DNA of 64,000 nt from Euphorbia lathyris (lineage: Eukaryota; Streptophyta; Magnoliopsida; Malpighiales; Euphorbiaceae): the NCBI RefSeq assembly GCF_963576675.1, contig NC_088916.1:88553501-88617500 (forward strand), in the 5' to 3' direction. Under the pieces are notes generated by a model that made no database searches, was not told where the DNA came from, and worked only from the letters and a program-made list of their open reading frames with translations. This document shows, piece by piece, positions 21,996 through 32,552 of this stretch. Every line of letters starts with the position of its first letter. Position 1 is the stretch's first letter. The position numbers and the translations under genes are program-made.

Positions 21996-22210
21996 TTTAA
22001 AGTTTTAAATTACACCCTCTATTTTTGTCTAATTATCTTTAATAACCTCCTATTTTTGTCCAATTGCATTTAATAACTTCTATCTTTATATAATTAAATT
22101 CGAAAGCCTCAAAACTTCAATTGTTCTCTAAATTTTTAAAAGTTCATAAGTATTTACCTATAATTTATTTTATTTATTTTTACATGTGACACAGGGTGTC
22201 TCTCACTGCA
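21996..22210. other. Short spacer between A4 and the next element
   Basis: AT-rich, with recurring ATTTTTGTC.AATT blocks. No gene or clear repeat boundary is seen. Confidence 0.4.
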
Positions 22211-22757
22211 AGAGTTTGGGCCAAATATTAGTCTTTAATTTAACCCTAATATTTTTAGTGTAGTGTTGATTTAACCTTAACGTACAAAATGGTGCAAATT
22301 TAAGTATAATATTTCCAAGTAAGATCAATTTTAGTCCTACATTATCGAAAATTAGAAAAAACATGTTTTATTAGTATTTTACTACCACTTTAGGTTATTA
22401 GTTTATTACTAAAAAAATTGTAAAAATTCTGCTAAAATGCTAAAAACTAAATCTGCTACATATAAATTAATCACAACTTTTTTTATCAAATTGTGTAAAA
22501 TATTACAGTGTTATTAATATAGTTATAAACAACAATTAAAAAATATATGAAATTGCTTCGATTTATTGACAAACTTATTTAGAAGATACAATGTGACAAT
22601 TAAATAACAGTAAACCAATCTTTTTAAATTTTCAACAGTGTTTTGCTAAAATTGGTCTTGCTTGAAAAAATTAGGATTTAATTTGCATCACTTCATATGT
22701 TAGGGGCTAAATATGCACTTTGATTGAAGCGATTATGGTTAAATTTGACCTTTATCC
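22211..22757. mobile_element. Small TIR-like element related to 3233-3900
   Basis: The right end reverse-complements to GGGATAAAGGTCAAATTTAACC, matching the left end of the element at 3233 and at the same junction with the unit tail. The left end has TTTAATTTAACCCTAATATT followed by GATTTAACCTTAACGTACAAAATGG, an inverted match to the right end (ATATGTTAGGGGC). There is no gene. Confidence 0.55.
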
Positions 22758-23830
22758 CAATAAAAAAATGTACAAAAACTTACAACATAAATATCACATG
22801 TTGCAATTATTGAGTTTGTATTGTGATCATGTCGTGTCAATTTCGAATTAGTGTCAAAATGATTAAACCGTAGTCCAACCCAAAAAATTTCATATCAATC
22901 TCGTATTAACCTAATCGGAATAGTATCGATTACGTGTGGTGTTGTCGAGTCATATTTAATTTTAATTTGGATCAAATTTATTTTTAGGAAAACCTCACTT
23001 TTAATCTTCAGGTTATTGGGATTCTCCCTCTCATTTTATAAAATGACTTAATTTTTATCCTTGCCGTAAAATATTGGTTCAATTTTATCATTTTCTAATA
23101 AATTCCGTGGACACGTTTTATTCGAAATTATTTTGAAAATGATAAAATTAAATCAAATTTTCTATTATCAAAATAAAAATCACAAAAAAAATTATGAATG
23201 GACAAAATTAACTTGTTTTATAAGATAAGGACAAAATCATTATTTTTTTCATCGACTTTGGAAGAAGTCAGGCTTATAAGTACTTAATTGAGAAAAATAA
23301 TGGATTAAACAAATTAAAATCACATGATATTGCATACTATGTTTGTGCTCGGTTTTTGAAACGATATTGCAATTAAAAAATTTATTAAAATTTATTAATT
23401 ATAAGATTAAGTAGATTGATTTGTCTGAAACTAAATCTAAAAATAAGTTTTCTTTGGTGCTGTCAGTATCCCATTGTTTCTAGAAGAACAGTTTGATTGA
23501 GTCCAACCCGTGGAAATCTAGAGTTAAGATAGAGTGGAGTTAGTGGCAGGAAAAAAACATATCTTATCCCTAATTTTCTTTAATCTGGCGACGAAGTTAT
23601 AGGGAAGCTTAAACTACTCTTAGTTGGCTAATAATGGAATTCGAGGGCAAACTCCAAATATGAGAAACTCCAAATAATCATTTGGAATTGGAAATTGAAC
23701 ATCACTGGATGCACATGTCTAGAACAACATATTCATTTACTAATTTAGAACAAAATTAGTTTCATTGCATCAAACTCTAACTTTAAACACAAAAACCATT
23801 CCACTAATATATCAAAGCATTGAGCAATGC

Positions 23831-24220
23831 TTACATAATCTCGTCTCCAACTTGTAGAGTTTGATAAATTTCCGACGAGGAAAATGAACTACTTATGAAG
23901 AAACCAAGCTCAACTCGGTAGGAACACTTCCTCAAAAATGTAAGGAGGACCATAGAGTGATGGTCATGAACCCATACAAAAGCATCTTCAAGATTAATAA
24001 CCTTCATAACCCTATGTGCAAAAATTTTATTAGCAGAAACATATGCTTGCCACAACAACTTGTCAAAGCCATCACTCTTGTCAAGGCACATAGTGATTGG
24101 ACATTAAAGCTGGATGACCACCATTTCTTCTTGCAGCAACCAGATGATGGAGCATCTGAATCTCCATTGCTGCGTCCATCTTTTTTAGAAAAAAAATCTT
24201 TGAGCAATCATCGCCATCTG
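23831..24220 (-). pseudogene. TPS fragment, sense arm of unit A5
   Basis: The 86-codon frame is residue-for-residue the same as in A4 (19307-19567), 4,524 bp away, including the stop after DEIM and the frame break before FDKLLWQ. This indicates recent duplication of an already broken copy. Confidence 0.8.
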
Positions 24221-26066
24221 AATCTCCTTGCTTTGGATTTCTACTAACTACAGACAGGATGCAAAAATAAGGATCACGATCTAAAAGCAGGATGCGGTTT
24301 TAATTATAATAAAACAAATGGATAATCTAAGACATCCACATAAAGGCATTTGCTTTTAAAAAATGCCCTCGATCGAAATAGATTTCATCATGTACGGGAA
24401 CATATCAACTTCAACCGACATCAGTCTCAAACTTTTTCAAATTAAGCAAAAAAGGTCTCCAGTTTATGGCTATAACATGTAGATCTAAGACGAAACAACC
24501 ATAAAAACAGAATTAATTTCTTCATCTGTTTTCTAATAAATAAATTAATTATTATCTTCATCTTGTCTCAATGGAATCTAAAATATTCTAACAAGAATTC
24601 TTTTCTCTTTCTCTGATGAATCACTCATTATTGCGCATAAGTTTTCCTAAATCGGAATTAATTAAGCATCTAAAAAGCCAGTAAACGTAAGAATTGAATT
24701 CCTAACATGGCTCAAATCATCCTTCCATTTCCTGTACGACGGAGACATTTTTCTTTTCCTGCAAGTTACATTTTTATATACTATGTTGAACTCTTATTCC
24801 TTAGCATTTCAGCATTTCGTTTCAAATTCAGTTTCGGTGCAACATAGCACATATATAATCCTCAAAAATGCTCATCTCATAATTCGCTCTCTTTACTTGG
24901 AAACAATGGAAATAGATTAAGATGTTCAATGGATTTAAATTCATTCGGTGTTGATCAAACATTTAAAATACCCATATAATATAGTCATTACAAATGCAAT
25001 GAATTACTACCAGAAAATACCAAACAAGAATACAGGAGAAGCATAAAAAGTACATGAGTTGAATCAATCTGCCTAAAAGTATGCAACTGAATTGAAGCAA
25101 AACAATAATACCATTTCAGAAAATCAGACGCCAACAACTTTGTGATAATTTGTTACAAACAACAAATTAGTATTTTGAGAGAAATATCTAGCATTGCCAA
25201 ACTAAAATGAACAATTGCTAATGTTTTACTAAATGAACAAACACGATTTGGACTCTGCAATTTTCTCCATTGCAAATTAAGCTAAAAATGGTTACTCCCA
25301 AAGCCGCAATCTCAACTAGTTGGAAATGAATGAAATTATAACAAAGATAATTGTCTGATGAAATTTAGATAATATTCAGATCAAACATCACCAGCATAGT
25401 CTCATCACAACAAATAACAAACAATCTTGATTTGTATCAAAAAATTATCATAACAAAAAAAGCATAAACAAACATATGGTTTCAATTTCAAGTAATCATA
25501 TCATCCAGACACATCAGATAGCTAGGTTATATAGAAAAACACACCAGAGAGCAACATCTAATAACAAAAATTAGCATATCCAGTTTAAAACAAACATATA
25601 GGGTTTCAAATAATCATATCATATCATCATAGAACACATCAGACAGCTTATGTAAGCCACTCATAAGCAAACACATTTAACAATAGATCTATTGAAATCA
25701 CAATTACAATCCTCAAATTCTCACCTTTTGGCATAATCATTTTAAAAAAACCACTATAGTAAACAAGTAATTAAAGAAAGATTAATAATGATACACCATT
25801 TGTAAACACATATAATAAGATAGGGTAGCGGCAAAACTCATTATATCTTCATAATTGCCATTAAAACATAAAACCCAACAAAGAAAAAGTGCAAAGATTT
25901 ACCATAAACAATTGTAAGCAGTAATTTGATTTGTTAAGCAAGATAGTTTCCTGCAAAAAAAAAAGATAGGATCAAAATACATATGGATTAGTGAGCAACA
26001 AAAAAACAAAAATACATAAAGAAGTTACAATTGCTCAATTCACCTGTAAACAAACACAACCCTTTT

Positions 26067-26255
26067 TTGCTAATAATATTTTAGCAGATAAAGTTATGGA
26101 GGTTATTAATCCGGAAGATGATTTTGTAGGGTTAATAACCATCACTTGATGCTCCTCCCTTATTTCTTGAGGAAGGGTTTCTACCGAATTAAGCTTGATT
26201 CTCATTGGAAATTTACCCGACGAACGAGCAGTTAGAGATGAGATCTTAAAACCAT
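26067..26255 (+). pseudogene. TPS fragment in A5 (antisense to the unit), truncated
   Basis: Reads ADKVMEVINPEDDFVG, HHLMLLPYFLRKGFYRIKL and RAVRDEIL, then ends at the CACTA terminus. Confidence 0.7.
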
Positions 26256-26765
26256 CACTAGAAGAAAAATGAGTATTAATGAGAAAAAAATAATGAGAAT
26301 AAAAAAAATTCTCATTAAAAACATAAATTTAATAACTTTAATGAGAATAAATGTGCAGTTCGAGCCTTTTGACAGCTGTCTCGGACTCTGCTATTTATTG
26401 AAGATAATTTGACTTCTCAATATGTTTCCTTGGGTGTACTAAGAATGTCGAAATGAGAGTGGAACTTTAGGGGACATTCTGATGTTACCAAGAATTGTTG
26501 AAATGGTAGAAAACTGACTTCTATATATAGCATTTTATTTGTACTTCCCCTGATATGATTTTATGTGCTTCTGAGAGTTAGTTTACTAAATTGCATTATT
26601 TAATTCTTTCTCATATGGTAATGACTGTTGAATGATGGAAATTTGGCTCAAATGACTATTAGAATTCACCTCAATTTGCTACATTTTGCTATTTATTGAA
26701 GATAATTTGACATCTGATTTTAAAGCAGAATATAACCAAATCGGAAATTCAAAACTTCAGGATGC
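26256..26765. mobile_element. CACTA terminus with TAATGAGAATA subterminal repeats, truncated
   Basis: CACTAGAAGAAAAATGAG at 26256 is followed by four or more copies of AATGAGA/TTCTCATT within 110 bp. The same subterminal motif fills both ends of the complete CACTA at 30696-39671, so the two belong to one family. The other terminus is absent. The rest to 26765, where unit A6 begins, is AT-rich with TATTTATTGAAGATAATTTGA present twice (26391, 26691). Confidence 0.7.
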
Positions 26766-27781
26766 TCATAAATATCACATGTTGCAATTATTGAGTTTGT
26801 ATTGTGATCATGTCGTGTCAATTTCGAATTAGTGTCAAAATGATTAAACCGTAGTCCAACCCAAAAAATTTCATATCAATCTCGTATTAACCTAATCGGG
26901 ATAGTATCGATTACGTGTGGTGTTGTCGAGTCATATTTAATTTTAATTTGGATCAAATTTATTTTTAGGAAAACCTCACTTTTAATCTTCAGGTTATTGG
27001 GATTCTCCATCTCATTAATTTTTATCCTTGCCGTAAAATATTGGTTCAATTTTATCATTTTCTAATAAATTCCGTGGGCACGTTTTATTCGAAATTATTT
27101 TGAAAATGATAAAATTAAATCAAATTTTCTATTATCAAAATAAAAATCACAAAAAAATTATGAATGGACAAAATTAACTTATTTTATAAGATAAGGACAA
27201 AATCATTATTTTTTTCAACGACTTTGGAAGGAGTTAGGCTTATAAGTACTTAATTGAGAAAAATAATGGATTAAACAAAATAAAATCACATGATATGCAT
27301 ACTATGTTTGTGCTCAATTTTTGAAAGGATATTGAAATTAAAAAAGTTATTAAAATTTATTAATTATAAGATTAAGTAGATTGATTTGTCTGAAACTAAA
27401 TCTAAAAATAAGATTTCTTTGGTGTTGTCAGTATCCCATTGTTTCTAGAAGAACAGTTTGATTGAGTCCCACCCTGGAAAGCTAGAGTTAAGAAAGGGTG
27501 GAGCTAGTGGCAGGAAAAAAACATATATTATCCCTAATTTTCTTTAATCTGGCGACGAAGTTATAGGGAAGCTTAAACTACTCTTAGTTGGCTAGTAATG
27601 GAATTCCAGGGCAAACTCCAAATATGAGAAACTCCAAATAATCATTTGGAATTGGAAATTGAACATCACTGGGTGCACATGTCTAGAACAACATATTCAT
27701 TTACTAATTTAGAACAAAATTAGTTTCATTGCATCAAACTCTAACTTTAAAACACAAAAACCATTCCACTAATTATATCAG
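26766..27781 (-). repeat. TPS-bearing repeat, tail of a minus-strand unit (A6)
   Basis: It carries the tail blocks (GTGTCAATTTCGAATTAGTG at 26815, TTTTATCATTTTC, TAAGCTT…CTACTCTTAGTTGGC) as in A4 and A5, up to CCATTCCACTAATTATATCA. There it is cut by the gypsy gag fragment, before the TPS arm. Confidence 0.75.
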
Positions 27782-28382
27782 TGCCTTTTGAGTCCATCCT
27801 TGTACTCGGTTCCTGAGGCGTTCAAACTCTTTTTGGTATTCGTGCAAGGACCCTATCTGCTTCACCCTGGATAAAGCTTCATCAAAATCCTCACAATTCG
27901 TTGGACCAAACCTGGCCCACAACTCCTCCAAAAAAAATGGCCCATGATATCTCCATGCTCTCTTCTTTGTACGTTCTTTTTAGAGACTGCCACCATTCAC
28001 TAGCTTCACCCTCTAGGTGAAACGATGCTAACGGTACCTTTTGAGCCTCGGTGGTCAGTTGGTAGTCAAAGAATTGTTCGACTCGTGTACACCAGACAGT
28101 CGGATCCTCCCCAGCAAACCTAGGAAATTTGAGTTTGGCTAGTTGTGAAGAAAACATCGGTTTTCCTCTTGTAAAAGTCTTCTTGTTTTCCTCCTCACCC
28201 GTCACGTGTCGATTTTCAGAGTGCCTGGAATTGTTGCTACCTTCACTAGTATGATTTGGCCCATACGATCCTGACATATTGCTGATGGCTTCTTCAATCT
28301 TAGTCATCTTGTCTTCAATTCCCAATTCTATTTTGGTGAAACTGTCATGAAGACTACCTATTCTCTCTTTGTTGCTCGCCAT
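27782..28382 (-). pseudogene. Ty3/gypsy gag fragment (retrotrans_gag), frameshifted and truncated
   Basis: The minus frame starts MASNKERIGSLHDSFTKIEL at 28382. It has a low-complexity linker, then KLKFPRFAGEDPTVWCTRVE, QFFDYQLTTEAQKVPLASFH and LEGEASEWWQSLKR, the hallmark of gypsy gag domains (PxFxGEDPxxWxxRxExFF … GEAxxWW). A run of eight A/T at 27929-27936 causes a shift near residue 150. In the other frame the domain continues ELWARFGPTNCEDFDEALSR, VKQIGSLHEYQKEFERLRNR to 27782. The start is 10 bp from the PBS. Protease, RT and integrase are absent. Confidence 0.85.
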
Positions 28383-28391
28383 GAAAACCTC

Positions 28392-28609
28392 GCTTTGATA
28401 CCAATGTTAGGTCCCAATCAGGAGATGATTTTCAATCAATGAAATTGAGTTCTATTTCGGGTAAGAACAAACCACAATAAGAAATTTATAATTCAAAATT
28501 CAGATATCCTCTCTAGAAAAGCCCAAGGGATTAAATACAATAATTTGCAACCCACTTCCCAATATCCTAGCCTATTTTTACGATACTAGTGGTTTCCCAC
28601 TTGAGACCA
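28392..28609 (-). mobile_element. 5' LTR (28405-28609) and primer-binding site (28392-28404) of the gypsy fragment
   Basis: On the minus strand the LTR runs from TGGTCTCAAGTGG to GGGACCTAACA, about 205 bp with TG…CA ends. It is followed at once by TTGGTATCAAAGC, a variant of the initiator-tRNA-Met primer site TGGTATCAGAGC. The gag frame begins 10 bp further. The left boundary of the LTR is inferred from the TG and is less certain than the right. Confidence 0.7.
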
Positions 28610-28611
28610 GT

Positions 28612-28970
28612 TCTTTATTTATCTGTTCTTTATTTCCCAAGGCACCACCGAAGAGCGTTGGCGGAGCAAGTGAACCACCATGCTTGAATCTGATTCGATC
28701 CATAAATGAAACCATTATTTCTCTCAAGCTATCTCAATGGCGAAAATAACAGCTCTTAGTTCCGCAAGGTGTGCAAAGCTGTCTGGTATCGGAAAAGCAA
28801 AACACCCTCGAGCAAAGCCTCTCCCATTTCTAAAAATCCCCCCTGCACCCGCTGGACCCGGCGCTCCTTCCGCAGACCCGTCGGTTTCACTTTAATCCAT
28901 TCCGGACCTGGCGGAATCTAGCGCACCAGTTTATAATCCGGAGCAGGCGGCGGATGATAGGGGTTAAAAA
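28612..28970 (-). pseudogene. LINE RNase H fragment (same family as 692-2251)
   Basis: The minus strand reads GPEWIKV, then TDGSAEGAPGPAGAGGIFRN, GRGFARGCFAFPIPDSFAHL and AELRAVIFAIEIA, a stop, and WIESDSSMVV after a shift, then HLLRQRSSVVPW. The same order and wording is in the LINE at 1785-1950. The catalytic DGS and E are retained but the frame has a stop and shifts. It is cut on the left by the gypsy LTR and on the right by the gypsy leader DNA. Confidence 0.8.
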
Positions 28971-30664
28971 ACCCTATCTTTGGGTACGATTTTAGGACGA
29001 TTTTTAGCGTTATTTCATGAATAAGAGAGCAATTCTCGCATTTATATGCTTTTGTGTGAGTTAGTTGTAAATTGGAAATGTTTTATTTACTTTTCGTTGT
29101 TTAGGCTCGTTTTCTGGTTATTTTAGGAAAATATGGCCAAAATAGCATGTGCGTTAAAATTCCATTACCTTTTATAGGTAATTGATCCGCCAAAAGTGGC
29201 ACCAAATGGAGTGTTTACTGGAAATAAGCGATTGGCGAGTCAATGAAAATAGATTTCAAAACATGACTAAATTTGATTTTTATTTTACAAAACTTATTTG
29301 TACATAAAAACCAGAAATAAAAATTAAAAAAAAATAAAAATAAAAATAAAAATAAATTAAACTAAAAATAAATAAAAATAAAAATAAAAATTATGAACGA
29401 AAGATAAGAAAAAAATTAAAAATATGAAAACGAAATAAATTAATGTTCATAGAACAAAAGACATCTTATTGAAAATTATGAGTGTCATGGTCGAGAAATT
29501 GGAATATCGATCTCGACACAGTAAGTTCAGAAATTTATAAAACTTCAAATAAAAATCACTATAGAGATTTGTTTAAAAATCTCTATACAATTAGAAACTT
29601 AAATTACGTGTGATTTTAATTCAATTGAGATTTCTTTAAATTCAATTGAGATATCTTTAAATGTAAAGATACTTGCCTCATTTAGTACAAATATTTAAGA
29701 TACATAGCATATTTTCAATATCTTTCAATGAAGTTTTTTATTTCTAATCTAATCATTATTGCTAAGCTAAAGATGAATATAAAATTTTAACTAAAAATGA
29801 AAATGTAAATATTAAAATACAAAAACTAAAAAGAACTAAAAAAAATGTGATAAACCTTAAGAATTCTCAAGGAGAATAAAAAATATGGACAAAATTAATT
29901 ACCTGGACCGATTTAAAATAATGGTCCTGTCCGTTCTAACTTACCTGGAATAAGATGTTTTTTTTTACGTTTTCTCAATTTAAGGATCTACTGATTTGCG
30001 GTTGAATGCCCGAACTTCTAGTTTTGTGCACGAACTGGAACTACGCACATGAACCGAAACTTTCAAAACTATATTAAAAGTATACAATTCCTTCCTAGCG
30101 GATAAGGTAATTTCATTGACTGTATTCCCCATTCCTACTTTCTGATATATCTGTCTGAGAAGAGTTAATTGGCCGTTTCTTAGAGAGATAAATGTAGGTG
30201 TTTAAGGAAATGATATGATAAAAGAAGAAATTATTTGGATGTAACGTAGGATTTGAATAATTTTTTTACAAAGAGATGTGATATTTTGGGTGAAGGGTTG
30301 GTGTATAGAAAAGAGGTAAATGTGTTTGGGAAGAGGTAAATTTTCTGGAAAAATCATCTGTCACGTCTGACATCATGTTTCATAAAATTTTCTTTTCCTT
30401 CTGATGTATTTGCTAGCCGAATTTCTTTTCTGTAGACTCCTTCTGCGAATTTTATTGATAATCAAATCTCCAGTTTATCTTTGACAAAACTTGGATTATT
30501 TTTTTATCTGCAAACATCTAAATGCAAATGTTTAAATAACAACGAGGATTTAGTCCTAGTGACCATCCTCAATAAAAAAAACTAGAAAATAAATAAATAT
30601 ATTGTTAACCAAGGTTCGGAATAAAACACGAAAAACATAAATTTTTGTTAAAAATTTGGCGTTC
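28971..30664 (-). mobile_element. Non-coding leader/internal DNA of a Tat/Athila-like gypsy element, truncated
   Basis: This lies downstream (minus direction) of the PBS at 30665-30684 and holds no recognisable gag or pol. There is an A-rich AAATAAAAATAAAAAT tract at 29318-29410. The frame at 30648-30884 crosses the PBS and the CACTA edge and is not a gene. Long non-coding leaders are known in this lineage; where the element ends on the left (near 28971) is inferred from the start of LINE sequence. Confidence 0.5.
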
Positions 30665-30684
30665 CCCGGCAACGGCGCCAAAAA
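30665..30684 (-). promoter_or_regulatory. Primer-binding site, Tat/Athila type
   Basis: The minus strand reads TTTTTGGCGCCGTTGCCGG directly after the LTR end CAACA. This GC-rich sequence is the well-known PBS of plant Tat/Athila/Ogre-type gypsy elements. Confidence 0.85.
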
Positions 30685-31249
30685 CTTGTTGAGCGCACTA
30701 CAAAAAAACGGCTTTTAAGGAGGGTATATATTCTCACTAAAAGCCTAAATATCCTCATAAAAGTGTTTTTAATGAGAATAATTACTCTCATGGGCCCTTC
30801 ATTACTAGGTCCCTTACTAAATTTATCAACGAGAATAAAATTTATCCTCATTATAAAAGTTACAATGATAATAAATTTATCCATATTAAAATAATATTTA
30901 GTGATAATGAAAACTTCTCATTAAAATATTTGTAATGATTAAAATATATTCTCATTAGATTGTTTATAATGATACAAAATTATGTTATTTAAATAAGTAA
31001 TAATGACATAGTCACTTCTCATTAAAATAGTTGTAATGATTAAAATATATTCTCATTAGAATGTTTATAATGATCCATAATTATATCATTACTTATATTA
31101 TACAAAAAAATATATTTGTTACCAGAAATTAATAATAATGTTAAAAAATATTCTCATTAGTGTTTTTATAATAATAAAAACTCTTCTTATTATACCATAA
31201 TATAGAATGTAAAAACTATTCTCACTATAAATATTTATAATGATTTAAA

Positions 31250-32550
31250 AATCTCTTATTGCATCATCAGCTTTCCATCACAAGAAATAAATAATAATTG
31301 CAAAAAAAAAACAAAAATTAGAAATTTCCATCACAAATGAACCAATCATATATTTTCAAAGTAGCATAGGAACAATTTCATGTTTGCCTTACTAAATATA
31401 TACTGCATATGTCCAAAAAGTAATAACATGTTCTTGTTCATCAAGACTAGAAACAAAATGTACTAATATGTTCATTTGAAAGAACTATTTGTCCAAAAAA
31501 TACTAACTATGTTAATTTCTAGTCTAATGTTGGCTTGAACCTTCACTTAACCTTCACTTTAATATTCCCTGCAAGAAATAATAAAAACATTAATTAATAA
31601 CACAGAAATCAACCTTTGAGTTATGTCCGGTTAATTCTAGCGTTTTACAGTTAGACTCAATAATCTAGAAAGGTTTATGTACACCGTTTAGATAAAAGAC
31701 TCAATAATAAGTCTTATTGAGTCAATTTTTGCTCTACGCTTTGACTCCATTAATTGACATTCAGACATAAATTAATCTCAAAGCTTGGAGTTATGTCCTG
31801 TCAATTCTAGCATTCTACAATTAGATAAATCAAACAAACTTTCACATGGTGAGAAGAAAATATGAAACAAACTATACCAAACAACATAACTGTAACTTGT
31901 GGGTAAAATTACTTCTGAAAATCAAATCAAGTTGAATTATGCTATATTCATGTAAATATGATAATTACAATGTCTACTCTGTTCGAAAGCGACCACAGAT
32001 AACTAATGACAGTTTGCCAAAAGGAAAATTTGGATGCCTTTTGCTATCAAACGTTGAAAACACCAAGGATTCATCTGTTTAAAGTAAGAAATTTCAAATA
32101 TGTCCAAAAATGTCAACAACTGAAGCACAGTTCTGGAATATATTAAAAACATTCAACTCTTTGTCATTGTTATTTTCTCCTTTACTGTTATACCAACCAA
32201 CCAACCAAACTTAATTGTTTCCCATATCCACCAGTTCCCACCAGTAACTTCTCTTTCTGTATATATTCTACAAGTCAACTTAATTATTCATATCACAACT
32301 TTTTCGTGTCAAAAGCATTCACAAAATACACATAGTTATGTACTCTTATCTAATTATATAGGCTCAGTTGGCATGCTAATTTTGTAGGAACAACAACACT
32401 AATACTGAACCAGAAGACACAAGGCAATGTATATTGGAGCACATTTGATGACATCAATATGTGCAGCATTTGCATTAAAAATCATATGTAATCCTGTAAA
32501 AGATTGAGGACTCAAAAGAAAATAGAACATGTGCTTAAAGATGAGAGATA
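31250..32550. other. Non-coding part of the CACTA, downstream of its gene
   Basis: AT-rich, with no coding region. A 35-bp block GAGTTATGTCC.GT.AATTCTAGC occurs twice (about 31617 and 31790). It probably contains the 3' untranslated region of the minus-strand gene. Confidence 0.4.
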
Positions 32551-32552
32551 TG

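Larger units (their letters stand above)
22758..26255 (-). repeat. TPS-bearing repeat unit A5 (minus strand), cut by a CACTA end
   Basis: Very similar to A4 along its length (sense TPS arm at 23831-24220, core at 24260-26020, antisense arm from 26067). At 26255 the unit stops in ATCTTAAAACCAT, where A4 continues with TGTTGAATGC (21722), and a CACTA terminus begins. The leader and TATA box are therefore missing. Confidence 0.8.
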
